This document shows positions 15,097 to 17,155 of a DNA stretch of 17,155 nt, in pieces; the stretch's first letter is position 1, and each line of letters opens with the position of its first letter. The notes under the pieces were generated by a model. The model did no database searches. It had not been told where the DNA came from and worked only from the letters and a program-made list of their open reading frames with translations. The position numbers and the translations under genes are program-made. The DNA comes from Planctomycetota bacterium (GTDB lineage: Bacteria; Planctomycetota; UBA1135; UBA2386), in NCBI GenBank assembly GCA_020425885.1, contig JAGQRA010000922.1, positions 1 to 17,155 on the forward strand. Direction: 5' to 3'.

Positions 15097-16200
15097 ATGG
15101 CACGTCGGACCTCCATCGGCAAGAAGCTGCTGTTGCTGGTCGCGACGCTGGTCCTGGCACTGCTGGCCGCCGAAGGCGTGTGCCGTCTGGCGGGTGAGCC
15201 GCCGAACATGCAGCCGACGTTGTTCACCGCGAACGGCCTCGAGGTGCCGGTCGGTGAGATCATCGTCTACCTCGCCAACATGGCCGACTTCGATTCGCGC
15301 CACAACCTGCGCCAGGCGCCACCGCACGGTCTGCTGCTCGCCAACCTGAAGATGCGGATGGGCTACAAGCCGAAGCCGATCTGGGACTACTTCGACGAGA
15401 CCGGCTGCGTCGCGGTCGACACCAACAGCCTCGGTCTGCGCGACGAGGAGTTCCCGGTCGAGAAGCGTCCCGGCGAGCTCCGCATCCTCGCCATCGGCGA
15501 CTCGATGACCTACGGCATGGGCGTCCGCCTCGACCTGACCTGGCCGCAGGTGCTGGAGGCCCGATTGCGGGCCGAGCGCAGCGGTCCGGTCGAGGTGATC
15601 AACGCCGGCTTCGCGGCCGGCGGCTACTCGCCGGCCGAATACGACCGTTGGGTCGAAGAGCACGGCGTCCTGTTCGATCCCGACATCGTCATCATCGGCG
15701 TCTGCCTCAACGACGTCCACAGCGGCATCGGCATGCTGACCTACCCCAAGGCCCAGCTCGAACCGGTCCTCGGCGGTTTCTCGCTGCTACTCGACCGTGC
15801 GGCGCAGCTCGTGCGTCAAAGTCAGCTGCGCGCCGAGAAGCGAGACCTCGCCAAGCTGATCACGCCCGAGAGCGCGGAGTGGAAAGGGACCCGGCGTGGC
15901 CTGCGGGCGATCCGCGACACGCTCGCCGAGCACGGCATCGAACTGGTCGTCGCCGTGTTCCCGATGATGTCACAGCTCGAGCCGGAGCTGTATCCGTGCC
16001 GGCACGTGCACGAACTCGTCACCGCGTTCTGCCATGAGGAAGGTATCCGCTGCCTCGACCTGCTACCGGCGTTCCTCGGCATGGACGATCGCGAGCTGTG
16101 GGTGCACGCCAGCGATCAGCACGCCAACGACAAGGGCCACGCCATCCAGGCCGCGCAGATCCATGCCTTCCTCGGGCGCGAGGGACTGCTGTCGCGCTGA
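15097..16200 (+). CDS. Membrane-anchored SGNH/GDSL hydrolase
   Basis: This is a 367-aa protein. ATG 15097 is chosen because it places a signal anchor near the N-terminus (KKLLLLVATLVLALLAAEGV, residues 9-28). The SGNH blocks follow: block I ILAIGDSMTYGMG with the nucleophile Ser136; block II NAGFAAGGYSP with Gly171; block III VIIGVCLNDVHSG with Asn205; and block V HASDQHANDKGH with His342, preceded by Asp340. The Asp lies two residues before His rather than three, a spacing seen in some SGNH subfamilies. About 100 residues between anchor and block I (with NSLGLRDEEFPVEKRPGELR) match the common envelope-bound SGNH layout. It probably removes or transfers acyl/acetyl groups on an envelope glycan or lipid; the substrate is unknown. 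It is convergent with the SUMF1-like gene, with an 8-base gap. Confidence 0.9.
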   Translation: MARRTSIGKKLLLLVATLVLALLAAEGVCRLAGEPPNMQPTLFTANGLEVPVGEIIVYLANMADFDSRHNLRQAPPHGLLLANLKMRMGYKPKPIWDYFDETGCVAVDTNSLGLRDEEFPVEKRPGELRILAIGDSMTYGMGVRLDLTWPQVLEARLRAERSGPVEVINAGFAAGGYSPAEYDRWVEEHGVLFDPDIVIIGVCLNDVHSGIGMLTYPKAQLEPVLGGFSLLLDRAAQLVRQSQLRAEKRDLAKLITPESAEWKGTRRGLRAIRDTLAEHGIELVVAVFPMMSQLEPELYPCRHVHELVTAFCHEEGIRCLDLLPAFLGMDDRELWVHASDQHANDKGHAIQAAQIHAFLGREGLLSR

Positions 16201-16208
16201 AGCCGCGG

Positions 16209-17048
16209 TCACAGATCGTGCGCCGGTCGCAGGCCGTAGAACGTGTTGCGGGTGTCGACGAAGTCCTGGGTGCGATAGGTCGGCGACGGCGATCCCGGCG
16301 TGAACCACGAGGCGCCGCGCAGCGCGTGGCCATCGCCGCTGGCGGGTCCGATCGGGTCGACGGGCGCCGGGTCCGTGCCGAACGGGAAGCGGCCGTACCA
16401 GTCGGAGCACCATTCCCAGACGTTGCCGATCATGTCGTAGAACCCGAACCCGTTCGGCGAGCGACCGCGGACCGGTTGCGGCCCCGTGCCGGCGTTGGCG
16501 TTGAACCAGGCGTGATCGCGCAGACCGGCCGGCGTGCTCCACGGGCCGGCGTCGCCATGATCGGCGCGGCAGGCGAGCTCCCACTCGGCCTCGGTCGGCA
16601 GCCGATAGCCGAGGCGGGCGCAGAAGCGTTCGCTGTCGCGCCAAGACAGCGGCATCGGCAGAGCATCGTCGGCCGGCACCGGCAACTCGCGATCGCCGCC
16701 GAGGTCATCGATGTAGCGACGCCACTGGGCCACCGTCAGCTCGGTCTCGGCGAGCAGGAACGGCTTGCTGACGCGGATCGTGCGACTGAGATCGGCCGCG
16801 ACCTGACGGAACTCACCGGCTGGGACCCTGATGAAGGTGATGCCGGTGCGCGGGTCGCGGAGTCGCCGCGGTGGCACCGCGTCATCGAGTGCCTCCCATT
16901 CCGCCGGTGTGGCGCGGGCAGCCAGCGCTGGCGCCGCCGCAGCCGCGGATCCGCCGTTCCCGCAGCCTGCCAACAGCGGTGCGAGCGCCAGCAGCAGCGG
17001 CAGGGCGGCCTCGCGACGGTACGATTGCAGAGCGGCAGGCAGCGACAT
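16209..17048 (-). CDS. SUMF1/FGE-fold lipoprotein lacking the catalytic cysteines
   Basis: This is a 279-aa protein from ATG 17048. Residues 16-29 (LPLLLALAPLLAGC) form a lipoprotein signal with lipobox LAGC and Cys29, followed by a Gly/Ala linker. The SUMF1 (formylglycine-generating-enzyme-like) domain spans about 60-279: TFIRVPAGEF, ETELTVAQWRRYI, YRLPTEAEWELACR, FNANAGTGPQPVRGRSPNGF, YDMIGNVWEWCSDWYG and LRGASWFTPG. True FGEs carry two cysteines just after the RGGSW element and a Cys in the final GFRCA. Here these positions read WFTPGSPS and GLRPAHDL, with no Cys. Sulfatase activation is therefore unlikely; a binding or scaffold role at the envelope fits better. Such divergent SUMF1 proteins are abundant in planctomycetes. 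Its start codon lies only a few bases from a probable group II intron end. Confidence 0.88.
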   Translation of the reverse strand: MSLPAALQSYRREAALPLLLALAPLLAGCGNGGSAAAAAPALAARATPAEWEALDDAVPPRRLRDPRTGITFIRVPAGEFRQVAADLSRTIRVSKPFLLAETELTVAQWRRYIDDLGGDRELPVPADDALPMPLSWRDSERFCARLGYRLPTEAEWELACRADHGDAGPWSTPAGLRDHAWFNANAGTGPQPVRGRSPNGFGFYDMIGNVWEWCSDWYGRFPFGTDPAPVDPIGPASGDGHALRGASWFTPGSPSPTYRTQDFVDTRNTFYGLRPAHDL

Positions 17049-17050
17049 TG

Positions 17051-17155
17051 GTAGAGCTTGGTTACCTGGTCTTGTTGAAGAAGCAATCCCGCGGCAACCA
17101 AGCCCCCCTATCCAACCGTGCATGCGGTTTTCCCGCACACGGCTGACCGATGGTC
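17051..17155 (-). mobile_element. 3' end of a group II intron (domains V and VI), partial
   Basis: Read on the minus strand, 17145-17113 folds like intron domain V. It starts CAGCCGUG, with the AGC triad near the base of an 8-bp lower stem. A two-base bulge (GU) on the 3' side and a 5-bp upper stem (UGCGG/CCGCA) follow, with loop GAAAA. After a short G-rich joiner (GGATAGGGGGG), 17103-17093 and 17066-17056 form an 11-bp stem with one G-U wobble (GCUUGGUUGCC with GGUAACCAAGC), as expected for domain VI. The element then ends CTCTACC just before ATG 17048. This is the usual tail of bacterial group II introns. The reverse transcriptase and upstream domains would lie beyond the right edge. The loop of five and the lack of an obvious bulged branch A are slightly atypical. 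Confidence 0.65.

Noticed and set aside
13389..15263. Minus-strand open frame of about 624 codons across the MEMO region without a stop
   Set aside because: It is almost entirely Arg/Ala/Pro/Ser low-complexity. The MEMO motifs lie in a different frame, so this frame does not explain the interrupted gene as a frameshift.
1..17155. CRISPR arrays, tRNA or rRNA genes, insertion-sequence transposases
   Set aside because: No regularly spaced direct repeats, cloverleaf, rRNA-like sequence or transposase motifs were seen on either strand.

Overview
The window is GC-rich bacterial DNA, densely packed with genes on both strands. It looks chromosomal and most resembles a planctomycete (Planctomycetota) genome. 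The reasons are the mix of families: a DUF1570-type HExxH protein, an FG-GAP/VCBS protein with CARDB domains and a lineage-typical C-terminal domain, a sigma factor beside what looks like the N-terminus of a Ser/Thr kinase, an SUMF1-fold lipoprotein, and arrays of carboxypeptidase-regulatory-like domains. This placement is an inference from family content. Most starts lack a clear Shine-Dalgarno; the clearest one is before the GTG start at 4510. Among the gene ends seen, twelve are TGA, two are TAG and none is TAA.

Left part (1-4496): the 5' part of a secreted protein on the minus strand (1-273); a secreted S8 subtilisin-like protease on the minus strand (408-2003); divergent from it, a secreted DUF1570-like putative metallopeptidase (2099-3586); then a lipoprotein (3744-4496). 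Middle (4510-8069): directly behind the lipoprotein is a membrane-anchored protein with about eight carboxypeptidase-regulatory-like repeats (4510-7020), convergent with an ECF-like sigma factor (7073-7660). Divergent from the sigma factor is a short reading frame (7773-8069) that resembles only the N-terminus of a planctomycete Ser/Thr kinase and runs into the 3' end of the next gene.

Right part (8019-17155): a large FG-GAP/CARDB exported protein (8019-10490, minus); a translationally coupled pair on the plus strand, a 161-aa membrane protein and a GT-C/GT39-like polytopic protein (10675-12587); a small gene split by an in-frame TAA (12594-12968); a predicted outer-membrane beta-barrel (12985-13728, minus); a MEMO1/AmmeMemoRadiSam-B-like gene split by an in-frame TAG (13781-15001, minus); a membrane-anchored SGNH hydrolase (15097-16200); and an SUMF1/FGE-fold lipoprotein without the catalytic cysteines (16209-17048, minus). 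The last ~100 bases look like the 3' end (domains V and VI) of a group II intron that ends a few bases before the lipoprotein start codon.

Most products are predicted to be exported or membrane-bound, so this is a cell-envelope/secretome region rather than one pathway. No recognisable defence system, CRISPR array, tRNA or rRNA was seen. The most notable signals are the two in-frame stops inside otherwise well-preserved reading frames, the kinase remnant, and the intron end at the right edge.
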